NCBI RefSeq assembly: GCF_900091655.1
Contig: NZ_LT594621.1
Location: 992,001-1,056,000 of the forward strand
Direction of reading: 5' to 3'
From: Culturomica massiliensis
Lineage (GTDB): Bacteria > Bacteroidota > Bacteroidia > Bacteroidales > Marinifilaceae
Length of the DNA: 64,000 bases
The notes under the pieces: generated by a model
Seen by the model: only the letters and a program-made list of their open reading frames with translations
Told to the model about the DNA's origin: nothing
The model's database searches: none
Made by a program: the position numbers and the translations under genes
Shown: positions 8,768-18,957 of the stretch, in pieces
Layout of the letters: every line of letters starts with the position of its first letter
Numbering within the stretch: position 1 is the stretch's first letter

Positions 8768-10351
8768 TTATTTTAAAATCCGTTCATACGTCCCGTCTTT
8801 CAGGGCCTTATATCCTTCTTTTAAAACCTTATTATCTTCATTAAAGATTTGATACATCTCGTTCATATCCCAGGTATCCCGCGCAATCAAAGCCTTTATC
8901 GACAGTTTCATGGCAGGAATAACCGGCTCCAGTAATTTTTCATCTTTAGGAACGCCTGCTTTTTCTCCCATTTTTACAATCTGGTCGATCATTTCCGGAG
9001 TAACCTCAAACGACTTCTGAAATTTCTCGAAAGTCGGATATTTTTTCTTCAGGTTTTCCCGGTTTTTATCTACATAACCGACGACAAATTCACCTACTAC
9101 ATTCTTAGCATTCAGACGATTAAAATAAGAATAATTGATATTCGTATCGATCGGAACAAAAACATCAGGAATGATACCGCCTCCTCCGTAAACAATTCTC
9201 TTTTTCAGCTTGGTATAATATTTCAGGCTATCGTTAACCGTTATACTATCCGCACTCAACAATTCTCCGCTTTCATAGCGGTTATATAATTCCGCCCGGT
9301 AATCTTCTCCTTTGTATGGCTTTTGAATACAACGTCCGGAAGGGGTATAATAATGAGCTATTGTCAGACGTATCATCGAACCGTCTGTCAGGGGATATTG
9401 TCTTTGTACCAAGCCTTTCCCGAAAGAACGGCGTCCTACAATAAGGCCTCTGTCCCAATCCTGTACAGCTCCGGAAACAATTTCACTGGCAGAAGCCGAA
9501 TTACCGTCTATCAACAACACAATTCTCCCGTCTTTCAGCAAGCCTTTGGAAGTCGAATATTCCTCCCGGCGGCCGGAAGAAAGTCCATCCGTATAAACAA
9601 TCATTTTCTTATCTCCGAGCACATTATCACTGATGCCGATAGCTGCCCCCATATATCCTCCGACATTGGCCTGCAAATCCAGAATCAGGTCTTTCATTCC
9701 TTCTGCCTGCATCTTTTTCACAGCTTCCTCGAATTCATCAATCGTATTGGCTGCAAAACGGGAAATTTTAATATATCCCGTCGTTTTATCCAGCATATAA
9801 GCCGCATCAACACTATGAAGCGGTATCATTCCCCGGACAATACGGAAATCCATAGGTTCCGAGCCACGCACCACGCTTACCTGCACCACTGTTCCCTTCT
9901 CCCCCTTCAACCGCTTCCTTACCTGGGTATTGGTCAGTTTTACTCCGGCGATATTTTCCCCGTCCACAGACACGATTCTGTCCCCTGCCAGCAATCCTAC
10001 CTTTTCGGAAGGACCGCCGGGCACAACCGAAACGACCATCAGGGTATCCTGATAAATCGTAAACTGTATTCCTATTCCGAAAAATCCGCCCTCCAGAGGT
10101 TCGTTCATTTCCTCAACCTCCTCTTTGGTAATATAAACGGAATGCGGGTCCAAATCCGACAAGACCTTAACAATTGCCTCTTCCGTCAATTTCGGCAAAT
10201 TTACCGTATCGACATAAAAAGCATCGATTAAAGCCATCAAACGCTGGTATTTCAAACTCTGTTCCCTTGCCTGATTATTATTCCGTTGTGCAAAACCAGT
10301 CAGGCATATTCCCAAACATAAGATAATTCCGATAAACAGTCTTTTCATCAT
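8768..10351 (-). CDS. S41-family C-terminal processing peptidase
   Basis: A 527-residue secreted protease with a signal peptide (MMKRLFIGIILCLGICLTGFAQ), an N-terminal helical region, a PDZ domain around residues 85-165 and the S41 catalytic domain. The serine is in DGNSASASEIV and the lysine in RRSFGKGLVQRQ, the expected Ser/Lys dyad of CtpA-type tail-specific proteases. The mature enzyme should act in the periplasm. It is the last gene of an apparent operon with the phosphoesterase (20-base gap) and endonuclease IV genes. Confidence 0.93.
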   Translation of the reverse strand: MMKRLFIGIILCLGICLTGFAQRNNNQAREQSLKYQRLMALIDAFYVDTVNLPKLTEEAIVKVLSDLDPHSVYITKEEVEEMNEPLEGGFFGIGIQFTIYQDTLMVVSVVPGGPSEKVGLLAGDRIVSVDGENIAGVKLTNTQVRKRLKGEKGTVVQVSVVRGSEPMDFRIVRGMIPLHSVDAAYMLDKTTGYIKISRFAANTIDEFEEAVKKMQAEGMKDLILDLQANVGGYMGAAIGISDNVLGDKKMIVYTDGLSSGRREEYSTSKGLLKDGRIVLLIDGNSASASEIVSGAVQDWDRGLIVGRRSFGKGLVQRQYPLTDGSMIRLTIAHYYTPSGRCIQKPYKGEDYRAELYNRYESGELLSADSITVNDSLKYYTKLKKRIVYGGGGIIPDVFVPIDTNINYSYFNRLNAKNVVGEFVVGYVDKNRENLKKKYPTFEKFQKSFEVTPEMIDQIVKMGEKAGVPKDEKLLEPVIPAMKLSIKALIARDTWDMNEMYQIFNEDNKVLKEGYKALKDGTYERILK

Positions 10352-10371
10352 ATCTAATCTATTTTATTTTT

Positions 10372-10863
10372 TCAATTTCTTTCATATTCAATCAATTCCA
10401 GGTCTTTGATCTCTCCAGCCCCTATTACAAAACGCACAGCCGTTCTCACTTTATGAAAACCGTAACGTCCGGCTGCCCCCGGATTGATATGCAAACATGC
10501 CAGTTTACGGTCATACATAACCTTGGCGATATGCGAATGCCCGCATACGAACAGTTTGGGGCGTTCCTGCAACAAACGGGATTTAATCCGCATATCATAA
10601 TGTCCCGGATATCCTCCGATATGAGTCATCAGCACCTTTACACCTTCACAGGTAAAGACGTCGGTTTCCGGATATACTCTCCTCATCATTCCCCCGTCTA
10701 TATTTCCATATACGGCTCTGACAATAAAATGCCGCTCCAATTCTTCCGCAACCTCCATAGTTCCGATATCTCCGCAATGCCAAACCTCATCACATCCTTC
10801 AAAGAATTCCAGCAACTTCGGATCTAACCACCCGTGCGTATCCGACAATAAACCGATTCTCAT
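10372..10863 (-). CDS. YfcE/MJ0936-type metallophosphoesterase
   Basis: A 163-residue calcineurin-like phosphodiesterase. The metal-binding motifs are all present in order: SDTHGW, CGDIG, GNIDG, THIGGYPGHYD and CGHSHIAK. Family members hydrolyse phosphodiesters in vitro, but the cellular substrate is usually unknown. The gene sits 30 bases after the endonuclease IV gene and 20 bases before the S41 protease gene on the same strand. Confidence 0.9.
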   Translation of the reverse strand: MRIGLLSDTHGWLDPKLLEFFEGCDEVWHCGDIGTMEVAEELERHFIVRAVYGNIDGGMMRRVYPETDVFTCEGVKVLMTHIGGYPGHYDMRIKSRLLQERPKLFVCGHSHIAKVMYDRKLACLHINPGAAGRYGFHKVRTAVRFVIGAGEIKDLELIEYERN

Positions 10864-10893
10864 AGTTCAAAATTAATTGTTCCGGGGCTATGG

Positions 10894-11742
10894 TCAATGC
10901 CTTTCAGCAAATCCGTACAACAGACTGATCTCTTCAGCCCATAACGTTTCGTCCGGTGTTTCCAATACCAAAGGGATGTCATCGAAACGGGAATCCTGCA
11001 TAATTCTGCGGAATACGTCCATTCCCAACTCTCCTTTCCCGATATTTTCATGCCGGTCGACATGTGATCCCAATTCTTTTTTGGAATCGTTCAAATGCAT
11101 TCCTTTCAGATACTTAAAACCGACAACCTCATCAAAATGCTCAAAAGTTTCCGTAAAACCGGACTCCGACTTGATATCGTATCCCGCAGCAAAAGTATGG
11201 CAGGTATCGATACACACGCCCACCCGACTTTTATCTTCCACCTTATCGATAATATAAGCCAACTGCTCGAAAGTATAACCGAGATTAGAACCCTGACCGG
11301 CCGTATTCTCCAACACGGCACATACTCCCCGGGTTTGTGCTAAAGCCAGATTTACCGATTCGGCAATCAAAGAAAGGCAGGCTTCATCACTGATTTTCTT
11401 TAAACTGCTTCCCGGATGAAAATTCAACAAACTCAAGCCCAATTGCTCACAACGTTTCATCTCGTCCAGAAAAGCAGTCCGGGATTTCTCCAATCCTTCC
11501 CGATCCGGATTTCCCAGATTGATCAAATAGCTGTCGTGAGGCAAGATATGTCTGGCAGCATAGCCGTATTCGTCGCAACGTTGGCGAAAACGATCGATAC
11601 TCTCTACCGTCAAAGGGGCAGCGACCCATTGCCTTTGATTTTTTGTAAACAAAGCAAAAGCTCCGGCCTTCAACGCCCGAGCCTCCTCCGGGGCATTCTC
11701 AACACCGCCGGTAATATGTACATGTGCTCCGATATATTTCAT
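10894..11742 (-). CDS. nfo: Deoxyribonuclease IV (AP endonuclease)
   Basis: A 282-residue endonuclease IV of the xylose-isomerase-like TIM-barrel fold, which cuts DNA at abasic sites during base-excision repair. Zinc-ligand motifs are visible: [31 protein letters not shown] and [23 protein letters not shown]. Length is normal. It is the first gene of a three-gene minus-strand operon and has its own promoter motif about 33 bases upstream. Confidence 0.95.
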   Translation of the reverse strand: MKYIGAHVHITGGVENAPEEARALKAGAFALFTKNQRQWVAAPLTVESIDRFRQRCDEYGYAARHILPHDSYLINLGNPDREGLEKSRTAFLDEMKRCEQLGLSLLNFHPGSSLKKISDEACLSLIAESVNLALAQTRGVCAVLENTAGQGSNLGYTFEQLAYIIDKVEDKSRVGVCIDTCHTFAAGYDIKSESGFTETFEHFDEVVGFKYLKGMHLNDSKKELGSHVDRHENIGKGELGMDVFRRIMQDSRFDDIPLVLETPDETLWAEEISLLYGFAERH

Positions 11743-11775
11743 ACTTTTTTCCCTGTTTTACGCAAATAAGGTATA

Positions 11776-11808
11776 CAAAGGTATGTTTATTTTTGATTTA
11801 TATACAAC
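11776..11808 (-). promoter_or_regulatory. Probable nfo promoter
   Basis: On the minus strand TACCTTTG (11776-11783) matches TAnnTTTG. A GTTG (11805-11808), one base off the -33 TTTG, lies 21 bases upstream. The -7 box is 33 bases before the nfo start. The rest of the nfo-prfC intergenic space, up to 12036, holds the prfC promoter and no gene that I can support. Confidence 0.6.
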
Positions 11809-11994
11809 CCCGGCCAATTTCATCGTTCATAATTTTATCATAACATCTGAAAATAACGTTATTTTTTCCTTTACAATAACAGAATAAAGGACACATACAG
11901 AATTTACTGCAAAATACGGATCGATTTCCCCAAAATCCATTTTCCGGACTTGTGGATAACGAGAGATTTTACCTGTATCATAGTAAAATTTTAT

Positions 11995-12002
11995 TATCTT
12001 TG
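11995..12002 (+). promoter_or_regulatory. Probable prfC promoter -7 box
   Basis: TATCTTTG matches TAnnTTTG and lies 34 bases before the prfC ATG. The -33 position has only a T-rich sequence. Confidence 0.6.
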
Positions 12003-12036
12003 TGCCCGTTTTAATGGTCAGGAATAGATTTAACCC

Positions 12037-13614
12037 ATGGGATTTAAAGAAGAAATTGCACGCAGAAGGACATTCGGTATTATCAGTCACCCGGACGCAG
12101 GGAAAACCACGCTTACGGAAAAATTATTACTATTCGGAGGCGCTATTCACATTGCAGGTGCTGTAAAATCGAATAAGATAAAAAAGACGGCGACGTCCGA
12201 CTTTATGGAAATCGAACGTCAAAGAGGTATCTCTGTGGCCACATCCGTGATGGGATTCGAATACAATGACGTAAAAATCAATATTCTGGATACCCCCGGT
12301 CACCAGGACTTCGCTGAAGATACGTTCCGTACCCTGACAGCGTGCGACAGTGTCATTATCGTCGTAGATGCCGCCAAAGGGGTTGAGTCCCAGACCCGCA
12401 AGCTTATGCAGGTGTGCCGGATGCGCAAAACCCCGGTAATCGTCTTTATCAACAAACTGGACCGGCCTGCCCATGATCCTTTTGACTTATTGGATGAAAT
12501 CGAAAAAGAACTGCAGATAAAGGTAAATCCGCTTAGCTGGCCGATCGGCAGCGGAGATACGTTCAGAGGCGTATACAACATTTACCAGAAAAACCTGCTC
12601 TTATACAACCCTACAGTTCAAACTTTGCCTGAAGGAATTGAAATAAACGATTTGCATTCGGCAACATTGATCGAACATATCGGAGAACGGGAAGCTCACG
12701 CCTTGTGTGAAAATCTGGAATTGATTCAGGGCGTCTACCCTCAACTCGACCGTCAGGATTACCTGAATGCAGAAGTTGCCCCCGTATTCTTCGGTTCGGC
12801 ACTGAATAATTTCGGCATCAGAGAACTATTGGACTGTTTCATCGAACTGGCTCCTTCCCCGCTTCCCCGGGAAACGGAAGAACGTACCGTACTGTCGGAC
12901 GAAGAAAAATTCACTGGTTTCGTATTTAAGATACATGCCAATATGGATCCGAACCACCGCGACCGTATTGCATTCGTAAAGGTCTGTTCCGGAATTTTCA
13001 AGCGAAATACCAATTATTTGCATGTGAGAAACGGGAAAATGCTGAAATTTTCAACTCCGACAGCTTTTATGGCTTCCAAAAAATCGATTATCGACGAAGC
13101 TTATCCCGGAGATATTGTAGGTTTACACGATACAGGAACATTCAAGATCGGAGATTCTTTAACCGAAGGTGAAAAATTACATTTCAAAGGAATACCGAGC
13201 TTTTCTCCGGAATTATTCAAATACATAGAAAATGCCGATCCGATGAAATCCAAACAATTGGCTAAAGGTATCGATCAATTGATGGACGAAGGGGTTGCCC
13301 AGTTGTTTGTCAACCAATTCAACGGACGCAAAATCATCGGTACTGTCGGAGCATTGCAATTTGAAGTTATCGAATATCGTTTGCTGCACGAATACGGGGC
13401 ATCCTGCCGCTGGGAAGGCATCAATCTGTACAAAGCATGCTGGATCGAAGCCTTGGATGAAAGTGAGTTAACCGACTTCAAAAAGCACAAAGCCCAATAC
13501 ATGGCTAAAGACAAACACGGCAGGGATGTATTTCTGGCCGATTCACAATATATGCTGCAAATGGCTCAGAACAATTATAAAAAACTGATATTCCATTTTA
13601 CCTCTGAATTTTAA
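12037..13614 (+). CDS. prfC: Peptide chain release factor 3
   Basis: A 525-residue translational GTPase that removes RF1/RF2 from the ribosome after termination. G1 is [10 protein letters not shown]3 DTPGHQDF and G4 INKLD. The length and the C-terminal region ([22 protein letters not shown]) separate it from EF-G and from ribosome protection proteins such as TetQ at the other end of the window. It is followed after 29 bases by the thioesterase gene. Confidence 0.96.
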   Translation: MGFKEEIARRRTFGIISHPDAGKTTLTEKLLLFGGAIHIAGAVKSNKIKKTATSDFMEIERQRGISVATSVMGFEYNDVKINILDTPGHQDFAEDTFRTLTACDSVIIVVDAAKGVESQTRKLMQVCRMRKTPVIVFINKLDRPAHDPFDLLDEIEKELQIKVNPLSWPIGSGDTFRGVYNIYQKNLLLYNPTVQTLPEGIEINDLHSATLIEHIGEREAHALCENLELIQGVYPQLDRQDYLNAEVAPVFFGSALNNFGIRELLDCFIELAPSPLPRETEERTVLSDEEKFTGFVFKIHANMDPNHRDRIAFVKVCSGIFKRNTNYLHVRNGKMLKFSTPTAFMASKKSIIDEAYPGDIVGLHDTGTFKIGDSLTEGEKLHFKGIPSFSPELFKYIENADPMKSKQLAKGIDQLMDEGVAQLFVNQFNGRKIIGTVGALQFEVIEYRLLHEYGASCRWEGINLYKACWIEALDESELTDFKKHKAQYMAKDKHGRDVFLADSQYMLQMAQNNYKKLIFHFTSEF

Positions 13615-13643
13615 GAATAAGAATATATATAAAATCATGAAAT

Positions 13644-14015
13644 ATGCTGGAAACCGGAATCACATACAAACAATCGATAACTGTGCAACCCAAAGACACT
13701 GCCGCCGTATACGGATCAGGTAGTCTGGAAGTTTTCGCCACTCCGGCGATGGTTGCCCTTATGGAAAATACGGCGGTTCATTGCCTCAAAGGACATCTGG
13801 AAGAAGGCCAGGACACCGTCGGAATTGAAATAAATGTAAAACATATTAAAGCAACGCCCGTAGGAGACAAAGTAAATTGCAAAGCGAAAGTAACGGAAAT
13901 CGAAGGACGCAGAATACGTTTTGAAATAGAGGCAGAGGACGAAAAAGGGCAAATCGGATATGCCATCCATGACCGTTTCATCATTGACCCGGTAAAATTC
14001 ATGGCTAAACTTTAG
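13644..14015 (+). CDS. Hotdog-fold thioesterase, FlK-like
   Basis: A 123-residue single-domain protein with the hotdog layout of the fluoroacetyl-CoA thioesterase-like family: an AVYGSGSLEVFATPAMVALMENTA helix-strand region followed by a central strand set VGIEINVKHIKATPVGDKV. Housekeeping members probably hydrolyse short acyl-CoA esters; substrate unknown. It lies between prfC and the response regulator in a tight same-strand series (11-base gap to the next gene). Confidence 0.85.
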   Translation: MLETGITYKQSITVQPKDTAAVYGSGSLEVFATPAMVALMENTAVHCLKGHLEEGQDTVGIEINVKHIKATPVGDKVNCKAKVTEIEGRRIRFEIEAEDEKGQIGYAIHDRFIIDPVKFMAKL

Positions 14016-14026
14016 TCTTACCCTTT

Positions 14027-14419
14027 ATGAAAAAACAATCTGTTCTTCCGAATTGGTCGGATAAAACACTGCTGATTGCAGAAGACAATGAAACTAATTT
14101 CATCGTATTATCCGCTTTATTAAAAAATACGCAAATTACGATATATCGGGCTCACAATGGAGCGGAAGCAATTAAAACCATTGACAATCACCCGGATATA
14201 GATGTTATCTTAATGGATATCAGTATGCCGGATATGGATGGAATTGAAGCGACGCACCTGATAAAAGAAAAGTTTCCGGATAAAATAATCATCGCCCAGA
14301 CAGCCCATAATCTCAATATAAAACGGGAGCAAATGGCAGACGAAGGATGCAACGATTATTTGTTAAAACCAATCAGATTAAAAGTTTTGATCGAAACATT
14401 AGATAAGTATCTTTCATAG
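14027..14419 (+). CDS. Single-domain response regulator (receiver only)
   Basis: A 130-residue CheY-like receiver with the acidic pair LIAEDNE, the phosphoacceptor aspartate in DVILMDISMPDMDG, the TAH threonine position and the lysine in LLKPIRLK. There is no output domain and no histidine kinase nearby. Such receivers often work in phosphorelays with hybrid kinases. The gene ends two bases before uvrB starts, so the two are probably co-transcribed, though a shared role is not implied. Confidence 0.9.
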   Translation: MKKQSVLPNWSDKTLLIAEDNETNFIVLSALLKNTQITIYRAHNGAEAIKTIDNHPDIDVILMDISMPDMDGIEATHLIKEKFPDKIIIAQTAHNLNIKREQMADEGCNDYLLKPIRLKVLIETLDKYLS

Positions 14420-14421
14420 CC

Positions 14422-16434
14422 ATGGCCTTTAAACTGACTTCGGAATTTCGTCCCACCGGTGATCAACCGGAAGCGATCGAGCAACTGACAAAAGGTATCC
14501 TTCAGGGAACCGATGATCAGGTATTGCTGGGAGTAACGGGATCCGGAAAAACGTTTACCGTAGCCAATGTCATCAATGCCGTCAATCGGCCTACCCTGAT
14601 TCTTAGTCACAATAAAACACTGGCCGCCCAGCTATACGGCGAATTCAAAGCTTTTTTCCCCGAAAATGCCGTAGAATATTTCGTTTCTTATTATGACTAT
14701 TATCAACCGGAAGCATACCTTCCGACAACAGACACTTATATTGAAAAAGATTTAGCAATCAACGACGAAATCGACAAATTACGTTTACGTACAACGGCAT
14801 CTTTATTATCCGGACGTAAAGACATCGTTGTCGTTTCTTCCGTATCCTGCCTTTACGGTATGGCTGATCCCCGGGCATTCGGTTCCAATGTCATCCACCT
14901 CAAAAAGGGAATGCGAATCAGCCGCAACCAACTCTTACGCCAACTGGTAGATGCTCTGTATGCCAATAATGAAGTAGAATTCAAAAGAGGCAGTTTCCGT
15001 GCCAAAGGAGAAATCGTAGATGTATTCCCTGCTATAGAAACGTACGAAGGTATAGCCTATCGCATTGAATTCTGGGACGACGAAATTGATTGTATCCATT
15101 CCTTCGAACCGTCAAGCGGACGGACAATCGATGCTTTTGAAGAATTGGATATCTATCCGGCTAATTTATTCGTCACCGATAAGGGAACGATCGCTCATGC
15201 CATTGTTGAAATCGAAAAAGACATGCATCTGCAGGTAGCTTACTTAAAAGAAATCGGAAAACACCTGGAAGCCAAACGCCTGGAGGAAAGAGTCAGATAC
15301 GACCTGGAAATGATTAAGGAACTGGGATATTGTCCCGGTATCGAAAACTATTCCCGTTATTTCGACGGTCGTCAGGCAGGTGTACGCCCCTTCTGCCTTT
15401 TGGATTATTTTCCGGAAGATTTTCTGATGGTAATCGACGAATCGCATGTCACTGTTCCTCAGATACGAGCCATGTACGGAGGAGATCATGCCCGCAAACA
15501 AACCCTTATCGAATACGGTTTCCGTTTACCGGCAGCTTTTGACAACCGTCCCCTGACATTTTCGGAATTTGAAGCCAAAACCGGTCAAACAATCTATATC
15601 AGCGCCACCCCGGCAGATTACGAACTGGAAAAAAGTCAGGGAGTAATTGTCGAACAAATCATACGCCCGACCGGTATCCCCGATCCGGTAATTGAAATAG
15701 TCCCCACCCTCAACCAGATCGACCACCTCGTCAATGAAATTCAAAAACGTATCGATCTTCATGAAAGGACACTCGTTACCACCCTGACTAAAAAAATGGC
15801 GGAAGAACTCAGTAAATACCTGGACCGGATGGGCATAAAATGTCAATACATCCATTCGGATGTAGATACCTTAGAGAGAGTTAAAATTCTGGAAAATTTA
15901 CGCAAGGGCATTATCGATGTCATTGTCGGGGTCAACCTGTTACGCGAAGGTTTGGACCTGCCGGAAGTCTCTTTAGTCGCTATCCTCGATGCCGATAAGG
16001 AAGGTTTCTTACGCTCTACCCGTTCTCTGGTACAAACTGCCGGACGGGCCGCCCGCAACGTAGAAGGCAAAGTCATTATGTATGCCGACACCATTACCCG
16101 GTCCATGCAGGAAACCATCGATGAAACGAATTACCGGCGGGAAAAACAACTGAAATACAACGAAGAGCATCATATTACCCCCCGCCAAATCAAGAAATCC
16201 ACGGATTCCGTACTTACCCAGCAAACCACCCGCGCTTACGTAGAAGAAGAGCATATCAATACGGCCGCCGATCCCGTAACCGCCTATATGAGCAAAAACG
16301 AGCTGGAAAAAATGCATCAAAAAACCAAAGCTGCCATGCAAAAAGCAGCCAAAGAACTCGATTTTATGGAAGCTGCCCGTTTACGCGACGAAATGTTCCG
16401 GCTTGAAAAATTACTGGGAAATAAACGCCCTTAA
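14422..16434 (+). CDS. uvrB: Excinuclease ABC subunit B
   Basis: A 670-residue UvrB, the damage-verifying helicase of nucleotide-excision repair. Walker A is GVTGSGKT (near residues 36-43). The beta-hairpin region is YYDYYQPEAYLPTTDTYIEKD and the DEAD-like box is VIDESHVTVPQ. Helicase motifs V and VI are present (GVNLLREGLDLPEV, QTAGRAARN), and the C-terminal UVR domain (ELDFMEAARLRDEMFRLEKL) binds UvrC. Full length. Confidence 0.98.
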   Translation: MAFKLTSEFRPTGDQPEAIEQLTKGILQGTDDQVLLGVTGSGKTFTVANVINAVNRPTLILSHNKTLAAQLYGEFKAFFPENAVEYFVSYYDYYQPEAYLPTTDTYIEKDLAINDEIDKLRLRTTASLLSGRKDIVVVSSVSCLYGMADPRAFGSNVIHLKKGMRISRNQLLRQLVDALYANNEVEFKRGSFRAKGEIVDVFPAIETYEGIAYRIEFWDDEIDCIHSFEPSSGRTIDAFEELDIYPANLFVTDKGTIAHAIVEIEKDMHLQVAYLKEIGKHLEAKRLEERVRYDLEMIKELGYCPGIENYSRYFDGRQAGVRPFCLLDYFPEDFLMVIDESHVTVPQIRAMYGGDHARKQTLIEYGFRLPAAFDNRPLTFSEFEAKTGQTIYISATPADYELEKSQGVIVEQIIRPTGIPDPVIEIVPTLNQIDHLVNEIQKRIDLHERTLVTTLTKKMAEELSKYLDRMGIKCQYIHSDVDTLERVKILENLRKGIIDVIVGVNLLREGLDLPEVSLVAILDADKEGFLRSTRSLVQTAGRAARNVEGKVIMYADTITRSMQETIDETNYRREKQLKYNEEHHITPRQIKKSTDSVLTQQTTRAYVEEEHINTAADPVTAYMSKNELEKMHQKTKAAMQKAAKELDFMEAARLRDEMFRLEKLLGNKRP

Positions 16435-16513
16435 ACCCGAAAGCATAAAGTATCTGTAAGGGCGGAGAAAATGTACAACCCCCTGTCTTCCACATCCCCA
16501 ATGAGAAGTTTTG

Positions 16514-18040
16514 TTATTCCGTCTCAATGATCCGGGAATTGATTTTAGAAATGGCCTGATCCAACTTTTCCTCCGGAAGAATAATATTCAAGTCCCCCCA
16601 GAAATTCTCATCATACATAAAACGGGTTTCCGAAAATACCTTATTGATGGGTAAAGTTTCCCTTCGCGCAAATCGCCTGACTTGTAATGTGTCAATATTA
16701 CAAGTAGCCATCTCGAACCAGGTATGTACTGACGAAGCAAACAATTTTCCTCTTTTCTTTATCCGGAAATCAAGATCTCCCCGCACATGTCCGATATAAT
16801 ATTTCCCGCCCCAAGGTTTATAACTGACGGTATACACCACCTTTTTCGGGGTTATATCGATTCTTTTACTCTTTTTGACAATCAAGGTATTTGTCGCTTT
16901 TCGTATATAATCCGGATTTATTTCCATACGTACACGTAACAAAGCAGAATTCTCCGCATCTACATAAAGCTCTCCCTTGTATAAAGCCAAACGGACATCT
17001 TTGCGCTGTTCAAAAGCAATAACATGTACCAAATGCGAATCGACGACACTCATGTCTACCTTATAATAATTATAAAGATTCGATTCATTAAAAGTCAGAA
17101 AATCAGGAAGATTCTTTGTTAAATCCAACGTAAACGAAGCCTTGATGCCGGCTTTTATTTTCATGACAAGCGTATCTTTCCATCTCTCGTTATCGATACG
17201 CCGCATCTTCAACAACTTTACCCGATCATTCTCGAGCGAACAATAACCTGTTTTATAAACTTTAAAAACAGCTTCCGTCAAAGCAAGGAGTTCTTTTCCC
17301 TTCTCCACCCCCTCCCGGTAAAAAGTAGTTAAATTAACAGGAGTCTCTGCATAATTCTCTCCCCGCTTTTCCAACATTTCTTTCAAAATCTTAACGGGAT
17401 TTACCAATCTGACAATTACTTCTTCCAGGGGAATGGGACGAACCTGTAACCGGATATCCGTAGTGTTGCCTGCCAATAATTCTGTAGCTATTTTTTGAGG
17501 TTCATACCCCAGATGAGAGATATAAAGAGAAGAATAAAGCAAAGAATCGGGCAGCTTAAGCAAAAAACTCCCGTTTTGATTTGCAACCACTCCTTTTCCC
17601 GTTCCGTCTATTCCAATCGAACTATAAGCCAAAGGCTCCCCCGTCTCCCGGTCCCGGACAGTTCCCCGGACCATCAAAAAAGAAGGCATCTGCTCAGAAA
17701 CAGCGACACGAGTCGGTACGGCTTTTTCCTTATATAAAAGAATGTGCCGGCCGATTAATTTCATTTCCAACATATTATCTCCGGTAATTTGCAGGATCGC
17801 CTCCCGGAGCGGATAAACACCTTTGGAAACCGTTACCTTTTTCTCATTATCGATTAAATCGCTGTCGTATACAAACCAAAAGCCGGATTGTTCGGTAATT
17901 TGATTGAGCATTTCATAAACGGTACCCCGGGAAGATGAAAAACGTATTTCACGAGCAAACACGTCCGTCTGCTGAGCCTGCACGACTATGTTGCAGAACG
18001 GCAATACCAACCATATCCCGATTGAAATACATTTTACCAT
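16514..18040 (-). CDS. STN- and carboxypeptidase-regulatory-domain protein (no TonB barrel)
   Basis: A 508-residue exported protein. After the signal peptide comes an STN (secretin/TonB short N-terminal) domain at about residues 30-110, then a carboxypeptidase-D regulatory-like beta domain at about 125-200 (VRGTVRDRETGEPLAYSSIGIDGTGKG), then about 300 residues starting FYREGVEKGKELLALTEAVF. That last part is related to the C-terminal part of the protein at 19560-20813. STN domains normally sit on TonB-dependent transducers that contact a FecR anti-sigma factor, and here the FecR gene lies directly upstream (4-base gap), but this protein has no plug or 22-strand barrel. Confidence 0.8.
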   Translation of the reverse strand: MVKCISIGIWLVLPFCNIVVQAQQTDVFAREIRFSSSRGTVYEMLNQITEQSGFWFVYDSDLIDNEKKVTVSKGVYPLREAILQITGDNMLEMKLIGRHILLYKEKAVPTRVAVSEQMPSFLMVRGTVRDRETGEPLAYSSIGIDGTGKGVVANQNGSFLLKLPDSLLYSSLYISHLGYEPQKIATELLAGNTTDIRLQVRPIPLEEVIVRLVNPVKILKEMLEKRGENYAETPVNLTTFYREGVEKGKELLALTEAVFKVYKTGYCSLENDRVKLLKMRRIDNERWKDTLVMKIKAGIKASFTLDLTKNLPDFLTFNESNLYNYYKVDMSVVDSHLVHVIAFEQRKDVRLALYKGELYVDAENSALLRVRMEINPDYIRKATNTLIVKKSKRIDITPKKVVYTVSYKPWGGKYYIGHVRGDLDFRIKKRGKLFASSVHTWFEMATCNIDTLQVRRFARRETLPINKVFSETRFMYDENFWGDLNIILPEEKLDQAISKINSRIIETE

Positions 18041-18044
18041 GCTC

Positions 18045-18923
18045 TCAGGGTTTGAAAATATAAATCGTATCTTGCTTTATCGTTTGCCGCAAATTCAAGG
18101 CAGCGCAAATCAGCTCAGCCATAACTTCCGAATCATTATCGGAAAAAGCAACGGTCATTTTTCTTTCGCCTATTTCCGGATCACGCAACACAATCGGTCG
18201 GTCACCGATACGATTGAGTATCGGCAACATAACAGACAGAAATTCATCCTTAAATCTCATTTTAGCGGTATACAAAGCGTACAAATCAACGCCGGAAGCC
18301 GTACCTTTCTGCCATTCCCCTGCCTGCAACCGGACCATCTCTCCCGCCTGAACGGCCATCCGGGCCTCATTCGCTTTGCAAACAACCTCTACAGTTCCTT
18401 CCTGAACATAGAGTTCGAAAGCTTCCCGGGACGGAAAAGAACGAACGTTAAAAACCGTTCCGGTAACTTCAATAACCACATTCGGTGTCTCTATAATAAA
18501 AGGACGTCGCGGATTGGAAACCACTTCGAATAAAGCATCACCGGTCATCGAAACTTCCCGTTTGTTCTTTTCGAAACTTCCGGGATAGGTGAGTGTTCCG
18601 CCGTCAGTGAGATAAACGGTTGATCCGTCGGCCAATGTTGAAACCAAAGTCATATTTTCTCCGGCATTTTCAGAGGTAAACGAAAGTTCGAACACTTCTT
18701 CAGAATCCCAGGAAAGAAAAATCGCTCCGCAGACAACTACGATTCCCCCAAAAAGAGCAGCAAACTGCATATATCTGCGCTTTCTCGTCAACCGGGGTTT
18801 CCGGATATTCATTAAACCATCATTTTGTAGCCGTACATGCAAAGCCTCCCAGGCCCGATCGACATCTACTATCTTATTTTTTTCTTTCATATCCTTCCAG
18901 CAATCTAAAACAATTATAAACAC
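18045..18923 (-). CDS. FecR-family anti-sigma factor
   Basis: A 292-residue single-pass membrane protein. A short cytoplasmic part is followed by one transmembrane helix at about residues 50-70 (AALFGGIVVVCGAIFLSW). The periplasmic FecR domain has the usual pattern LADGSTVYLTDGGTLTYPGSF, VSMTGDALFEVV and VEVTGTVFNVR. A C-terminal domain follows (LRQTIKQDTIYIF). It should hold the sigma factor encoded just upstream and receive a signal from the STN protein encoded just downstream. Confidence 0.93.
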   Translation of the reverse strand: MFIIVLDCWKDMKEKNKIVDVDRAWEALHVRLQNDGLMNIRKPRLTRKRRYMQFAALFGGIVVVCGAIFLSWDSEEVFELSFTSENAGENMTLVSTLADGSTVYLTDGGTLTYPGSFEKNKREVSMTGDALFEVVSNPRRPFIIETPNVVIEVTGTVFNVRSFPSREAFELYVQEGTVEVVCKANEARMAVQAGEMVRLQAGEWQKGTASGVDLYALYTAKMRFKDEFLSVMLPILNRIGDRPIVLRDPEIGERKMTVAFSDNDSEVMAELICAALNLRQTIKQDTIYIFKP

Positions 18924-18957
18924 ATTATAAAAACTCGGTAATTTCTGATAAAAACAA

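Noticed and set aside
9323..10231. A 302-codon plus-strand frame opposite the S41 protease gene
   Set aside because: The protease has complete catalytic motifs on the other strand; the plus translation has no domain pattern.
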